This document shows positions 1 to 8,099 of a DNA stretch of 64,000 nt, in pieces (the first letter of the stretch is position 1; each line of letters starts with the position of its first letter). Below the pieces are notes generated by a model. That model searched no databases and had not been told where the DNA came from. It saw only the letters and a list, made by a program, of their open reading frames with translations. Source of the DNA: Fluviicola sp. XM-24bin1 (GTDB lineage: Bacteria; Bacteroidota; Bacteroidia; Flavobacteriales_D; Crocinitomicaceae); NCBI GenBank assembly GCA_003149635.1, contig QCWI01000007.1, positions 62,001 through 126,000 of the forward strand. Reading direction: 5' to 3'. The position numbers and the translations under genes are program-made.

Positions 1-1
1 A

Positions 2-949
2 TCCGGAAATGATTTTGCCATCGATGATATCTCTTTCGGACCGATTTGTATTGTATCCGATACGATTGTTGTAGATCATCAGACGCCTTCGCAAACTACA
101 TCTGTGGTGGATTTATCTTGTCAAGGGGCTTCCGATGCCGAGATTCATGTGGATAATGCTCTGGCAACAGAGTACAGCATGGACAATGGTGTTACTTGGC
201 AGGTTGATTCGTTTTTCTTGAATTTGTCTGCGGGAACCCACGAGATTTGCTCCAGAACAGCCTTAGGTTGTGATGTTTGCGAAACCGTTACAATTATTGA
301 TCCTGCACCTGTTGCAGTATCAGTAAGTCCAGATGTTACCATTTGTCAGAATGGAAGTACGACACTCACGGCAACCGGAGCTGGTGGTACCATTTTCGAT
401 TATCATTGGGACTTCACAGCCGATTTATCCGCGTCGCAAACGGTGACGCCTCCGACATCTTCAGGTCAGGCTACTTACAGCTATACCGTATATGTGGAGA
501 ATGAAAACGGATGTATTTCAGCGACTGAAACCGTCAATGTTACCGTGCTTCCACCATTGTCAGCTACCATTACACCGGCGCAAAGTATTTGTCCGGGAGG
601 ATCAGCTACCATCGACGTTGTCGCTACAGGCGGTGACGGTGGGCCATATACGTATGCATGGAGTTCGGGCCAATCTACGGATCAAATTACCGTTTCGCCT
701 ACTGATACTACGACTTATACCGTGTTAATTGACGATGGCTGTGAAACGACACCTATTTCTGTTTCGACAGTAGTGAATGTGGCTCCGAATCCTGAGCCTT
801 CGTTCCAGATTATAAGTCCATTGCAGTGTGAAACCGGGATCTTCGAAATCATTAATACTACAGATCCGAATTTGACGGATGCGATTGTTTGGACTGTGAA
901 TGGAACGGAAATTTTCATCAATCAGGAGACCATTATTACGCAAGCATAA
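2..949 (+). CDS. Adhesin-like Ig/SprB-repeat protein, 3' portion upstream of an in-frame stop (5' end outside window)
   Basis: The frame is open from base 2, so the gene starts before the window. It encodes extracellular repeat modules: a jelly-roll-type end (GNDFAIDDISFGPIC), a SprB-like module with paired Cys, and at least two Ig/PKD-like modules (ICQNGSTTLTATG, ICPGGSATIDVVATGG). Such modules form long stalks of secreted or cell-surface proteins in Bacteroidota. The frame ends at TAA 947-949, but the same frame continues without another stop into the T9SS sorting domain that ends at 1582, so this and the next entry were probably one gene. No catalytic domain is visible. The binding target cannot be told from the sequence. 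Confidence 0.75.
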   Translation, partial: SGNDFAIDDISFGPICIVSDTIVVDHQTPSQTTSVVDLSCQGASDAEIHVDNALATEYSMDNGVTWQVDSFFLNLSAGTHEICSRTALGCDVCETVTIIDPAPVAVSVSPDVTICQNGSTTLTATGAGGTIFDYHWDFTADLSASQTVTPPTSSGQATYSYTVYVENENGCISATETVNVTVLPPLSATITPAQSICPGGSATIDVVATGGDGGPYTYAWSSGQSTDQITVSPTDTTTYTVLIDDGCETTPISVSTVVNVAPNPEPSFQIISPLQCETGIFEIINTTDPNLTDAIVWTVNGTEIFINQETIITQA

Positions 950-967
950 GACGCTGGTTCCTACGAT

Positions 968-1582
968 TTGGAATTGACGGTAACTTCTCCTGAAGGTTGT
1001 ACTGCTACAACGCTATTCCCAAGCGCATTATACGCAGCTCCGGCACCAATCGCGAATTTTACCTTCAGCCCAAACCCACCAACGATGTTCAACACGCAGG
1101 TGCTCTTCAATAATGGTTCGGTCGGGGCGAATTCCTACGAGTGGACGTTTGAGCAAGGAGTTCCAGCGACCTCAACCATGGAAAATCCAACTACTTTGTT
1201 TCCTGATGGGCAAGTTGGATTGTACGAAACTTCGCTGATCGCCATTTCTGATTTGGGATGTCGTGATACTATGACGGTAGAAATTCAGGTGTATCCGGAG
1301 GTGATTTTGTATGCTCCGAACACCTTTACGCCTGAAGGAGATGAATTCAATCAGACATGGAACGTATTCATTGAAGGAGTGGATATCTACGATTTTCAAT
1401 TAACGATATTTAATCGTTGGGGACAAGTTGTTTGGGAGACTAGCGATCCGAATATGGGCTGGGATGCCACATATAATGGCAATATGGTTCAGGATGGAAC
1501 CTACACTTGGTTCATTACAACACGAGATATTCTGAACGATAACAAATACGAATTCAACGGACACGTAAACGTGATGCGATAA
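968..1582 (+). CDS. C-terminal part of the same protein: gliding motility-associated (T9SS type B) C-terminal domain
   Basis: This is in the same frame as the preceding segment; the codons between the TAA and the nominal TTG start (DAGSYDLELTVTS) continue the Ig-like fold. A PKD-like module (FNTQVLFNNGSVGANSYEWTF) is followed from about residue 115 by the gliding motility-associated C-terminal domain: YAPNTFTPEGDEFNQTWNV, then FNRWGQVVWE and DGTYTWFI. In this family the domain targets proteins through the type IX secretion system. On its own the fragment has no signal peptide, so it would not reach the surface. It is functional only if the upstream TAA is read through or is a sequencing error. 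Confidence 0.75.
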   Translation: MELTVTSPEGCTATTLFPSALYAAPAPIANFTFSPNPPTMFNTQVLFNNGSVGANSYEWTFEQGVPATSTMENPTTLFPDGQVGLYETSLIAISDLGCRDTMTVEIQVYPEVILYAPNTFTPEGDEFNQTWNVFIEGVDIYDFQLTIFNRWGQVVWETSDPNMGWDATYNGNMVQDGTYTWFITTRDILNDNKYEFNGHVNVMR

Positions 1583-1611
1583 AAAAAGCCCGATTCTTTA
1601 GAATCGAGCTT
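1581..1611 (-). terminator. Rho-independent terminator for the minus-strand gene ending at 1636
   Basis: On the minus strand a CGATTC/GAATCG stem with a 4-nt TAAA loop, extended by AAGC/GCTT, is followed by a seven-T run (A1581-1587 on the plus strand). It lies 25 bp past the minus-strand stop. It may also serve the convergent plus gene. Confidence 0.8.
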
Positions 1612-1635
1612 AGTGAATGCACAGTAGCGTTGCTA

Positions 1636-2886
1636 TTAAAATGCGTATTTCAGTTTCAGTTGAAGTCCTGTTGCCAACGATTGTGTTCTGAATAATTCGC
1701 TTGGTACTTTTGCTCTTCCCTCGAATAAGTTAATTGCTCCTGATTGGATGCGCACATTCGCTCCAGCTCTGAAGTGATTGCCAAGTTGTACTGAAGTTCC
1801 TGCGGTAAGAACTCCTCCGAAATCAAAGTTTCTGTAAGTAAAACCAGTGTAATACGAGTTCGTATTGTTGGATGTCACTAGTGTATTAGACAGCATCGAT
1901 CCGAAGATTCCAGCTCCAAAAGTTAATTCTGGTTTCAATGCAGATGTTTTCGAGAACGGAATAATGCGTTCGTATTGCAATGTAGCCGTTGTGTAGGCCA
2001 ATGTTGTCGTAAGATCTTCAGAAGTCAATGAGGCCCCCTGACTTTTATTATCGTTCAGGAAGAATTCCGCCGTGATCATGTTTTTATTGAATCTTCTTGA
2101 TGCCGAGATTCCGTAAGAAAGATTCATGGAGTTTGCGGTGGCAACATCATCGCGGTACGATAACGGATTCAGCAATTTCGAACTTCCGAAGGTAGCCGTC
2201 GGCCCGATGAACCATTTCTGAGTGGGCGTTTCCACATTTTCATTCGGTTCCGTAAAGCGAATGGCTGCCGTATTTCTTGGCTCCATTCCAAATACTGGAA
2301 GATTTCCTTCCGATAAAACGCTTGCTTTCTTAATGTCAAGAGTTGCAAGACTTACACTTTCATTCGCCGCAGTCGAATTACTTACGTTTTGTGCTAACAA
2401 GGTGTTTGCGTTCGTAAGTGATACATTTGAAATCGCAAAGGTGTTAGGTGCAGCATTTTGAATTGTAGTTGGCAATTCAATTACATTGGATGGGCTAGGA
2501 GTCACAACATTATTCGCTTGAGCAGGAGAATTTCCTTGAATCACTTCAAAATCCGAAAAAGGATTCATGCCAACGTTAGCAATCAACATTGGCAGAAATA
2601 CTAGACCCGCAATGAGAGAAGCGGTTCTGAAGTAGTAATTGCGAAGCGCAACTTTTGCATTGTGCCGCATTGCTAACTGCTCAGAAATGGCTTGCCAGCT
2701 TTGATCGTCTTTTTCCGAATTAATTGCAGCCGCATTTGATTGGTACCAATGTTTTGGCCAATCTTCCATTGTTTTCTCAATGTTTCCCCAGGCTTCGTGC
2801 GGAGGGATGACGTTGAGATCTTTCACTCTGTCTTTATACCACTTTCCTACCGAATCCTTCATATCGTCCAATTTCATCTTCGCCAA
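1636..2886 (-). CDS. Single-pass membrane protein with C-terminal outer-membrane beta-barrel-like domain, downstream of an ECF sigma factor
   Basis: 416 aa. Residues 1-85 are soluble and charged with two W-rich helical repeats (HEAWGNIEKTMEDWPKHW, DDQSWQAISEQL), like cytoplasmic N-termini of anti-sigma proteins. Residues about 88-107 form one membrane helix (TASLIAGLVFLPMLIANVGM). A low-complexity N/S/A-rich linker follows to about 215. The C-terminal 200 residues show alternating beta strands ending in an aromatic residue (LKLKYAF), as in PorT/OmpA-type eight-stranded barrels. The start overlaps the sigma gene by 53 bp; ATG at 2877 (MKLDD) is an alternative. Being co-transcribed with the sigma factor, it may control it, but no anti-sigma domain is firmly recognisable. 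Confidence 0.75.
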   Translation of the reverse strand: MAKMKLDDMKDSVGKWYKDRVKDLNVIPPHEAWGNIEKTMEDWPKHWYQSNAAAINSEKDDQSWQAISEQLAMRHNAKVALRNYYFRTASLIAGLVFLPMLIANVGMNPFSDFEVIQGNSPAQANNVVTPSPSNVIELPTTIQNAAPNTFAISNVSLTNANTLLAQNVSNSTAANESVSLATLDIKKASVLSEGNLPVFGMEPRNTAAIRFTEPNENVETPTQKWFIGPTATFGSSKLLNPLSYRDDVATANSMNLSYGISASRRFNKNMITAEFFLNDNKSQGASLTSEDLTTTLAYTTATLQYERIIPFSKTSALKPELTFGAGIFGSMLSNTLVTSNNTNSYYTGFTYRNFDFGGVLTAGTSVQLGNHFRAGANVRIQSGAINLFEGRAKVPSELFRTQSLATGLQLKLKYAF

Positions 2887-3439
2887 GGTTCTCTAAGAGA
2901 AGATTTCTTAAATATTTTTTCGCTTTAAATAACTGAGACTTCGAAGTTCCTTCCGTGATCTCCAGTTTTGCTGCAATTTCTTTGTGCGTATATCCTTCCA
3001 TATAAAACAGGTTCAAGACCAATGCATAGCCGTCAGGAAGCTGAGCAATAATTTTCAAGAATTCATCTCGATCGTAAATTGTCTCTTCTTCATCCTCTTC
3101 GTGGTTGCGGTATTGAGCACGTTCCGTCTCTTCATCTGTTAGCTCCAACTTGTTCTTCGACCAACTGTCAGAACGGTAATGATCGACACAATTGTGCACA
3201 ATAACAGTTCGAATCCAACCACCTAATGAACCGTGATCTTTCGCTTTGAAAAGGTGAATTTTCTGGAATACTCTTAAAAATCCTTCCTGCAAAAGATCGC
3301 TTGCACCATCGTAATCTTTCGAATACATTAGACATACTTTGAACATATCACTCGCGAAGCGATCGTACAACTCCTTCTGAGCTGCTGGCTTGCCATTACG
3401 ACAACCTTTGAGTAATATTTTCTGCTGTCTGTCTGTCAT
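2834..3439 (-). CDS. ECF-type RNA polymerase sigma factor
   Basis: 201 aa, the usual size for group 4 sigma factors. Region 2 lies at about residues 25-95 (DLLQEGFLRVFQKIHLFK is the typical sigma-2.2/2.3 helix). An acidic linker (EEDEEETIYDRDE) precedes region 4 (LPDGYALVLNLFYMEGYTHKEIAAKLEITEGTSKSQLFKAK), which holds the helix-turn-helix that reads the -35 DNA. It begins directly after the stop of the upstream lipoprotein gene (TAA then ATG) and overlaps the downstream membrane protein, so the three genes form one operon. The activating signal is unknown. The C-terminal 25 residues after region 4 are not conserved in the family as I know it. Confidence 0.93.
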   Translation of the reverse strand: MTDRQQKILLKGCRNGKPAAQKELYDRFASDMFKVCLMYSKDYDGASDLLQEGFLRVFQKIHLFKAKDHGSLGGWIRTVIVHNCVDHYRSDSWSKNKLELTDEETERAQYRNHEEDEEETIYDRDEFLKIIAQLPDGYALVLNLFYMEGYTHKEIAAKLEITEGTSKSQLFKAKKYLRNLLLENLGEDEIGRYEGFGRKVV

Positions 3440-4132
3440 TTATTGAAAACCTACAACAAAGGATTCTCCTATTTTACCACTGATGGCGTTGTAAATGTTT
3501 GTGTTGTTTAATTCGTTCACAGCTATTGTCTGTGCACCATTGTTGTTGGTCACTGCAGCTGCATTCCAAAGTCCGGGGATCAAGTCCGAAAATAGGATCT
3601 CCATATCAAGTTTTAGAGATAAACTTTTCGAGTCGTTTTCTTCTAACAAGATGGTTGTGGAACCGTCTGTATCAAGCAATTGTGAAGTAATGTCCTGATC
3701 GATGTTTAGTGCAATGATTACATCGTATGTGTCTCCATTTCCGCGGTAATACGTTCCATGAATATTTACCGATGGTGCACCGTTCGAAATAACGGCTGTG
3801 TTGAAGTTCATTTCAGGATATGTCCCAACAGGGAATTCCAATTCTTTACCAGCAACTGGGTTTAAAAAATCAGTACTTGCGTTGTCAGCCAAAGTCAGGC
3901 TCATATCACCCGCTTGAATGCTCTCACCAGAGATTTGAATATCGGCAAGATTCAAGGTGATTTGATCCATCACAAAGGGTTGTCCAGCAATCTCCACTTC
4001 ATTACTACTTGCAGCGAAAATCACTGATGACTTTGTTGTTTTGTTCAAATGCTGCTTGTTGCAAGCCGTAAAAGCAAATGCCGCAAACAGTAATAGAACG
4101 GTAGCAAAAGATTTGTATTGAGTTAGTTTCAT
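3440..4132 (-). CDS. Exported lipoprotein of unknown function, first gene of the sigma operon
   Basis: 230 aa. The N-terminus is a lipoprotein signal: a hydrophobic core LLLFAAFAF followed by the lipobox TAC, with Cys24 as the expected lipidated residue. The rest is beta-rich with many T/S/N residues (DQITLNLADIQISGES) and resembles DUF4382-like carbohydrate-binding-type lipoproteins only in general character; I do not assign a family. It leads the operon with the ECF sigma factor and the beta-barrel protein. A -7-like element TATCTTTA (minus strand, about 4171-4164) lies about 32 bp upstream of the ATG. Start chosen because it gives a complete signal peptide. Confidence 0.75.
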   Translation of the reverse strand: MKLTQYKSFATVLLLFAAFAFTACNKQHLNKTTKSSVIFAASSNEVEIAGQPFVMDQITLNLADIQISGESIQAGDMSLTLADNASTDFLNPVAGKELEFPVGTYPEMNFNTAVISNGAPSVNIHGTYYRGNGDTYDVIIALNIDQDITSQLLDTDGSTTILLEENDSKSLSLKLDMEILFSDLIPGLWNAAAVTNNNGAQTIAVNELNNTNIYNAISGKIGESFVVGFQ

Positions 4133-4176
4133 TTGATTAGTCGTTCGTACAGTGCTACAACGTAAAGATAAGGTAA

Positions 4177-4579
4177 AAAGGTTGCCTGACGAAAGAGTAG
4201 GGTTATAAAGTAGGAAAGCCGTTGGAATTCCAACGGCTTTCGACTACTAACTATACCAGATAAATTTGAGTAACCTAACCTTTACTCCGGCGTCTTAAAT
4301 ATTTTGATAAATGCTTATGCTGATCAATGGAGCAATTAACCGCAGGAACTCCGATAACTTCTACTTGAAGTCTACAGGTGTTCCTGCTGCTTCCACGCAT
4401 GTAGTAGTAATGTAGGTTGCAAAGTGGAGCGAGGTTATTGCTTTAAAAGATCTTGCTAGTTGCATTTATTATTATCAGTTGTTTTAAACTTTACTGTGAT
4501 CCTCGCTGAACGAATTAACAACGAATAAGTTAGTGAGTCTCAACCCATCAACGGGTTGAAATTTTGAAAGGTTGCCTGA
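4177..4579. repeat. Gene-free, hairpin-rich stretch flanked by 13-bp direct repeats
   Basis: AAAGGTTGCCTGA occurs at 4177-4189 and again at 4567-4579, in direct orientation, bracketing 377 bp without a credible reading frame. Inside are several inverted repeats: the palindrome 4214-4241, an 8-bp stem GCAGGAAC/GTTCCTGC (4342-4349/4380-4387) enclosing a second hairpin ACTTC/GAAGT (4357-4371), a 7-bp stem AGCGAGG/CCTCGCT (4428-4434/4501-4507), and CAACCC/GGGTTG (4541-4558). The direct repeats look like a target duplication or recombination ends; the folds could equally be a structured RNA. Nothing identifies the family. The remaining 4580-4702 holds only AT-rich sequence with an inverted repeat at 4681-4710. 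Confidence 0.5.
4214..4241. repeat. Perfect 28-bp palindrome
   Basis: A 14-bp arm (GAAAGCCGTTGGAA) is followed with no spacer by its exact reverse complement. Beyond a GA bulge the flanks AGTAG (4209-4213) and CTACT (4244-4248) pair too, so the stem can reach 19 bp. No T-run follows on either strand, so this is not a standard terminator. It lies 80-110 bp upstream of the lipoprotein/sigma operon on the minus strand and could be an operator or part of a structured RNA. Confidence 0.6.
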
Positions 4580-4702
4580 AAAACTGCACTTTTTGTAATT
4601 TCTTCATGAATTAGCTGAATCCTTTGTTGTAGTTGAGTTTTAGAGAGTTTTAAATGGGGTTTTTTGGACTGGATTCTACTTTTTTTGAAAAAATGAATTT
4701 TT

Positions 4703-5149
4703 TCAAAAAATATTTTCGATTACGAGCGTTCCATTCATTTCAACCATATCTCCTTTAGTTTTGTTTAGGATCTTCTGACCGAGAGGACTCCCTGCGGTGA
4801 TGCAAAAAACAGAAACTTCATTTACGGTGATTTGACCTATGCCCACGGAAACGAAAAAATAACCGCGATTGGTTTGAACTAAGCTCCCAAAAGCTACCTC
4901 ATTCATTTCTTTTCCCGGATCGATTTGTTTTAGGCCGTCCAACGATTTTCGTGTTTCGGATAATTGCCGCGATAATTTTTCTTGTTCAAGCTGCGCCATG
5001 GCTCGCCCTGTTTCGTGCTTATCGCCTGCAGAACTTTTTGTTTCTGACATCAATGCTTCCTGCAGCGCATCAAATTCACGCTGAATTCCGTTAAATTTTC
5101 CAGTGATCAATTCTAAAGCAGTTGAATGCACCAATGTTTTATCCAACAT
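4703..5149 (-). CDS. GreA/GreB-like transcription factor family protein
   Basis: 148 aa with a GreA-like plan: an N-terminal coiled coil (residues about 10-75, with the motif SAGDKHETGRAM common in this Bacteroidota family) and a C-terminal FKBP-like beta domain (about 85-148) containing ITAGSPLGQKILNKTKGD. GreA-type proteins bind the RNA polymerase secondary channel; the acidic tip residues in the hairpin are not clearly present, so cleavage activity is uncertain. Homologues are often misnamed 3-oxoacyl-ACP synthase. It overlaps the glycosyltransferase gene upstream by 11 bp and is the last gene of that operon. A second, diverged relative lies at 22775-23218. Confidence 0.75.
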   Translation of the reverse strand: MLDKTLVHSTALELITGKFNGIQREFDALQEALMSETKSSAGDKHETGRAMAQLEQEKLSRQLSETRKSLDGLKQIDPGKEMNEVAFGSLVQTNRGYFFVSVGIGQITVNEVSVFCITAGSPLGQKILNKTKGDMVEMNGTLVIENIF

Positions 5150-6269
5150 ACTTCGCGATTAATTGGTTCCATTGTTCCAAGATGCTTGTGGAATGATATT
5201 GCATCCCCAGTTCTGCGATCTCCGAATAGCCAAAAGTTTTGCCTTCAATAATCGATCGCATTCCTTTTGCCAACGATTCAGGATTGTTCTTGTCTACAGA
5301 TATTTGAGCCTTGTCAGGTATTTCAGGTGCAATTCCGACATGGGTTGTAATTACCGGAGTGCCCGTTGACAGCGACTCAGCAAGAACGATGGAAAACGTT
5401 TCGTAATCGGAATTGAGAATGAATGCATCCGAATTGTGATAAAACTGCGGCATAGCGTCCCATTCTTGTGGGCCTACAAAATCAATACAATCTTGAACTC
5501 CGTTGGCTTGTGCGAATTGTTTCAAGTGCGAATGATCTTCATCGGAGACAATCGTGAGATGGAAAAGGGCTCCTTCTTCTTTTAAAATGGAACATGCGGA
5601 AACAATTCCTTCTGGATTTTTTGTTTTTGGATCCAAGGTTGAAACATGGAGGAATTGTGTTGTTGGATGATTCGATTTCTCTTTAAACGTAAAAAGTGCT
5701 TCATCCACATGATTTCCAATCACCTTGATTTCATTCGAGGCGATTGAGCGTAGCATGTCTTTTCTGAGCGTTTCGGAAACGGCAACAATTTCGGAAGATC
5801 TGGCAACCATACTTCTTCGAATCAATCGCTCTCTAGGCGACCAACGACGTTTGGCATCTCCACGGAAGTAAGAGCCATGTTCCACCCAAATCAGTGGACA
5901 CTTCAAGTTTTTTTGCGCTTGAAGGAACATCCAACCGTGCGGCAATAGCACGTGTCCGATTATAAGATCCACAGCATCCAATTCTTTCAATGCATCCGAG
6001 AATACTCGTGATCGATTTCCGAAACGCGAAAGCTTCGAACTTCCAGAATACCTTGCTTGAATTTCAGTAATACCTTCATCTTCTGCTTTGGACACTGCTT
6101 TCTTCTCAGAGGCATCTGATGCAATCAAGTTAATGACTGTTACACGATACTTGCTCGCCAACAATTGCGCATGGCGGCGTACAAAATTGCCCAAAAAGGG
6201 ATGTTGTTCCGATGGATACCAGGAAGATAATATAAGTATATGCGGTGCTGATTCAGGCATGTGCACCAA
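5139..6269 (-). CDS. Glycosyltransferase family 4 (GT-B fold)
   Basis: 376 aa. The N-terminal Rossmann domain begins with HILILSSWYPSEQHPFLGNF, where the G-N-F loop marks the acceptor side of GT4 enzymes, and has the partner motif HVLLPHGWMFLQ. The C-terminal nucleotide-sugar domain (about 195-376) shows LHVSTLDPKTKNPEGIV and the E-x7-E-like donor site FSIVLAESLSTGTPVITT. The sugar and acceptor are not predictable; cell-surface glycan synthesis is likely. It starts 9 bp after the cysteine desulfurase stop; M4 (6260) is an equally good start. It overlaps the GreA-like gene by 11 bp, so the three genes are probably co-transcribed. Confidence 0.88.
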   Translation of the reverse strand: MVHMPESAPHILILSSWYPSEQHPFLGNFVRRHAQLLASKYRVTVINLIASDASEKKAVSKAEDEGITEIQARYSGSSKLSRFGNRSRVFSDALKELDAVDLIIGHVLLPHGWMFLQAQKNLKCPLIWVEHGSYFRGDAKRRWSPRERLIRRSMVARSSEIVAVSETLRKDMLRSIASNEIKVIGNHVDEALFTFKEKSNHPTTQFLHVSTLDPKTKNPEGIVSACSILKEEGALFHLTIVSDEDHSHLKQFAQANGVQDCIDFVGPQEWDAMPQFYHNSDAFILNSDYETFSIVLAESLSTGTPVITTHVGIAPEIPDKAQISVDKNNPESLAKGMRSIIEGKTFGYSEIAELGMQYHSTSILEQWNQLIAKYVG

Positions 6270-6278
6270 AATACGAAT

Positions 6279-7412
6279 TTACACCAATGTTTTCTCGTAG
6301 CAAGACTTCACTTGTTCTAGCGCAAAGTCAATTTCTTCTTTGGTTGTGTAGCGAGAAAACGAGAATCGTGCATTTGGTCGATTCATATCCGCGTTGATTC
6401 CCTTCAATACGTGCGATCCTGTTGATGCGCCGGATGAACAAGCACTTCCTCCAGAAACTGCTACGCCTTTTAAATCAAGCGTAAACAAAAGCATGCTTGA
6501 TTTTTCATTTGCCGGGAAGCATACATTTAAAACAGTGTACAAGGCGCGCTCAGGATCTGTTTCACCGTGGAATTGAACGTCCTCAAAGTATTCCGTAAGC
6601 TGTTCAATCATGTAGGATTTTATTCCTTGCACGTGATTCTGGTGGGATTCCATATCGTCATGTGCTAGATCCATAGCTTTCGCCAATCCAACAATTCCAG
6701 CTGCATTTTCAGTTCCACCGCGGAATCCACGTTCTTGCGCTCCTCCATGGATGAGAGGTTCTACTTTCACGTTTTTGTTCACGTACAAGAATCCGATACC
6801 CTTCGGCCCGTGGAATTTGTGCGCTGCGCACGTGATAAAATCTATGTCTAAGTCTCGCAAATCAAAGCGATAATGCCCCATAGTTTGCACCGTATCTGAA
6901 TGGAAGTAGGCGTCGTATTGACGACAGAGCGCGCTCACTTTGTAAAGATCGATCTTCGTTCCGATCTCATTGTTCGCATGCATTAAGGAAACCAATGTCT
7001 TTTCACCGGATTGTAATAATTCTTCCAAGTGGTTCAAATCAACATGACCCCTATTACAAACACGCACGTATGATACTTTGACTTTATTCGCCAAGGCTTC
7101 AGCAGTATGTCCCACTGCGTGGTGCTCCAATGCGGAAGTGATGATGTGCTTTACTCCTAATTGACTTGTGGCAGATTGCAAAGCCATGTTATCGGCTTCT
7201 GTACCTCCGGAAGTAAAGATCAATTCTGAGGGTTGGCAGTTCAAGTGTTTTGCGATAGAACGTCTGGAAGTTTCCAAAAGTGCTTTGACTTGTCTTCCGT
7301 AACTATGACTGGAAGAAGGATTTCCAAAACTATCTTTCAACGTGGAGATCATCACGTCTACTACTTCAGGAGCGACAGGTGTAGTCGCAGCATTATCCAA
7401 ATAAACTGCCAT
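6279..7412 (-). CDS. Cysteine desulfurase (NifS/IscS-type, PLP-dependent)
   Basis: 377 aa, full length for the family. It takes sulfur from L-cysteine as an enzyme persulfide for Fe-S clusters or thio-modification. Visible marks: N-terminal YLDNAATTPVAPEV, PLP-binding SGGTEADNMAL, ALEHHAV, the Schiff-base lysine in CAAHKFHGPKG, GGAQERGFRGGTEN, and the catalytic Cys in SGGSACSSGAS. This short-loop arrangement is that of group I (IscS/NifS). No iscU or other isc gene adjoins; the neighbours are a YdeI-like gene and a glycosyltransferase, so it may supply tRNA thiolation. It has its own -7 element at 7434-7441. Confidence 0.95.
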   Translation of the reverse strand: MAVYLDNAATTPVAPEVVDVMISTLKDSFGNPSSSHSYGRQVKALLETSRRSIAKHLNCQPSELIFTSGGTEADNMALQSATSQLGVKHIITSALEHHAVGHTAEALANKVKVSYVRVCNRGHVDLNHLEELLQSGEKTLVSLMHANNEIGTKIDLYKVSALCRQYDAYFHSDTVQTMGHYRFDLRDLDIDFITCAAHKFHGPKGIGFLYVNKNVKVEPLIHGGAQERGFRGGTENAAGIVGLAKAMDLAHDDMESHQNHVQGIKSYMIEQLTEYFEDVQFHGETDPERALYTVLNVCFPANEKSSMLLFTLDLKGVAVSGGSACSSGASTGSHVLKGINADMNRPNARFSFSRYTTKEEIDFALEQVKSCYEKTLV

Positions 7413-7433
7413 AACGTTCGTAATTTAGCGACG

Positions 7434-7441
7434 CAAAGTTA
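7434..7441 (-). promoter_or_regulatory. Bacteroidota -7 promoter element (TAACTTTG) for the cysteine desulfurase
   Basis: Exact match to TAnnTTTG on the minus strand, 22 bp upstream of the ATG at 7412 and inside the gap after the YdeI-like gene. No clear -33 TTTG at the usual 19-21 bp, so this is a prediction from one element. Confidence 0.45.
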
Positions 7442-7449
7442 AAGAGAAT

Positions 7450-7971
7450 TCACGAAGTTTCTTTTCCTAAAATATGGCGCATTGTTTCCTTTCCAACGGG
7501 CGCTTTTTTCAGGTTTTCCATTAAAAATACGGATTTATCAATTCGTTTTTGACTGGATTTTAATTGTGCTACGACATAGATGACTGCTCTCTGAAGTCCC
7601 ATGGTTAGGGATTCGAAGCGTTCTTTGACATGATCATCTTGTCGCAAGAGTTCGGTAAATTCCTCCGGTACATCCATACCGTATTTCGAGGTATCCTTTT
7701 TTAGCTGAACGGAGACAGAATCGCCAAGCTGGACGCCCAGCTGTTTCATGCGTGCCTTTGAAATTGTGATGTAGGCTGTTCTATTACCGAGACAAACAGA
7801 TCCTGCTTTCCAGGAAACATCTCTGTTAATGGTTATTTGAAACCGTTGGTTGAATACAGACCCTTTGTCCGACGATGTTTGATGCTGCATCAATATTTCC
7901 TCCGAAACGGTGATATGATGGAGCTTGAGCTTCTCCAAATATTCAATTTTCGATTCAAAAGATTCAGTCAT
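7450..7971 (-). CDS. YdeI/OmpD-associated family protein with DUF1905-like domain
   Basis: 173 aa. The middle (about residues 40-110) matches DUF1905 in pattern: FQITINRDVSWKAGSVCLG, ITISKARMKQLGVQLGDSVSVQL. The C-terminal third (FESLTMGLQRAVIYVVAQLKSS) matches the YdeI/OmdA helical domain. Members are small cytoplasmic proteins, some linked to peptide or bacteriocin resistance; the biochemical role is not known. No signal peptide. It lies 37 bp upstream of the cysteine desulfurase, which has its own promoter element. The gap to the divergent gene at 8100 is 128 bp. Confidence 0.75.
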   Translation of the reverse strand: MTESFESKIEYLEKLKLHHITVSEEILMQHQTSSDKGSVFNQRFQITINRDVSWKAGSVCLGNRTAYITISKARMKQLGVQLGDSVSVQLKKDTSKYGMDVPEEFTELLRQDDHVKERFESLTMGLQRAVIYVVAQLKSSQKRIDKSVFLMENLKKAPVGKETMRHILGKETS

Positions 7972-8099
7972 GTTCGTGCGCGTTTCAAGAGGTCTTTGTT
8001 GGACTCCTACACGAATGTAAGAAAATTGGGAAGGGGAGGAGGAGGCAAATTTTCGACTTTTTGCTATTTTCGGTATGTAATCACCTATAACCTAAGATC

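Noticed and set aside
4133-4702. tRNA, tmRNA or RNase P RNA in the hairpin-rich gap
   Set aside because: No T-loop, CCA end, or conserved RNase P or tmRNA core sequences could be found by eye.
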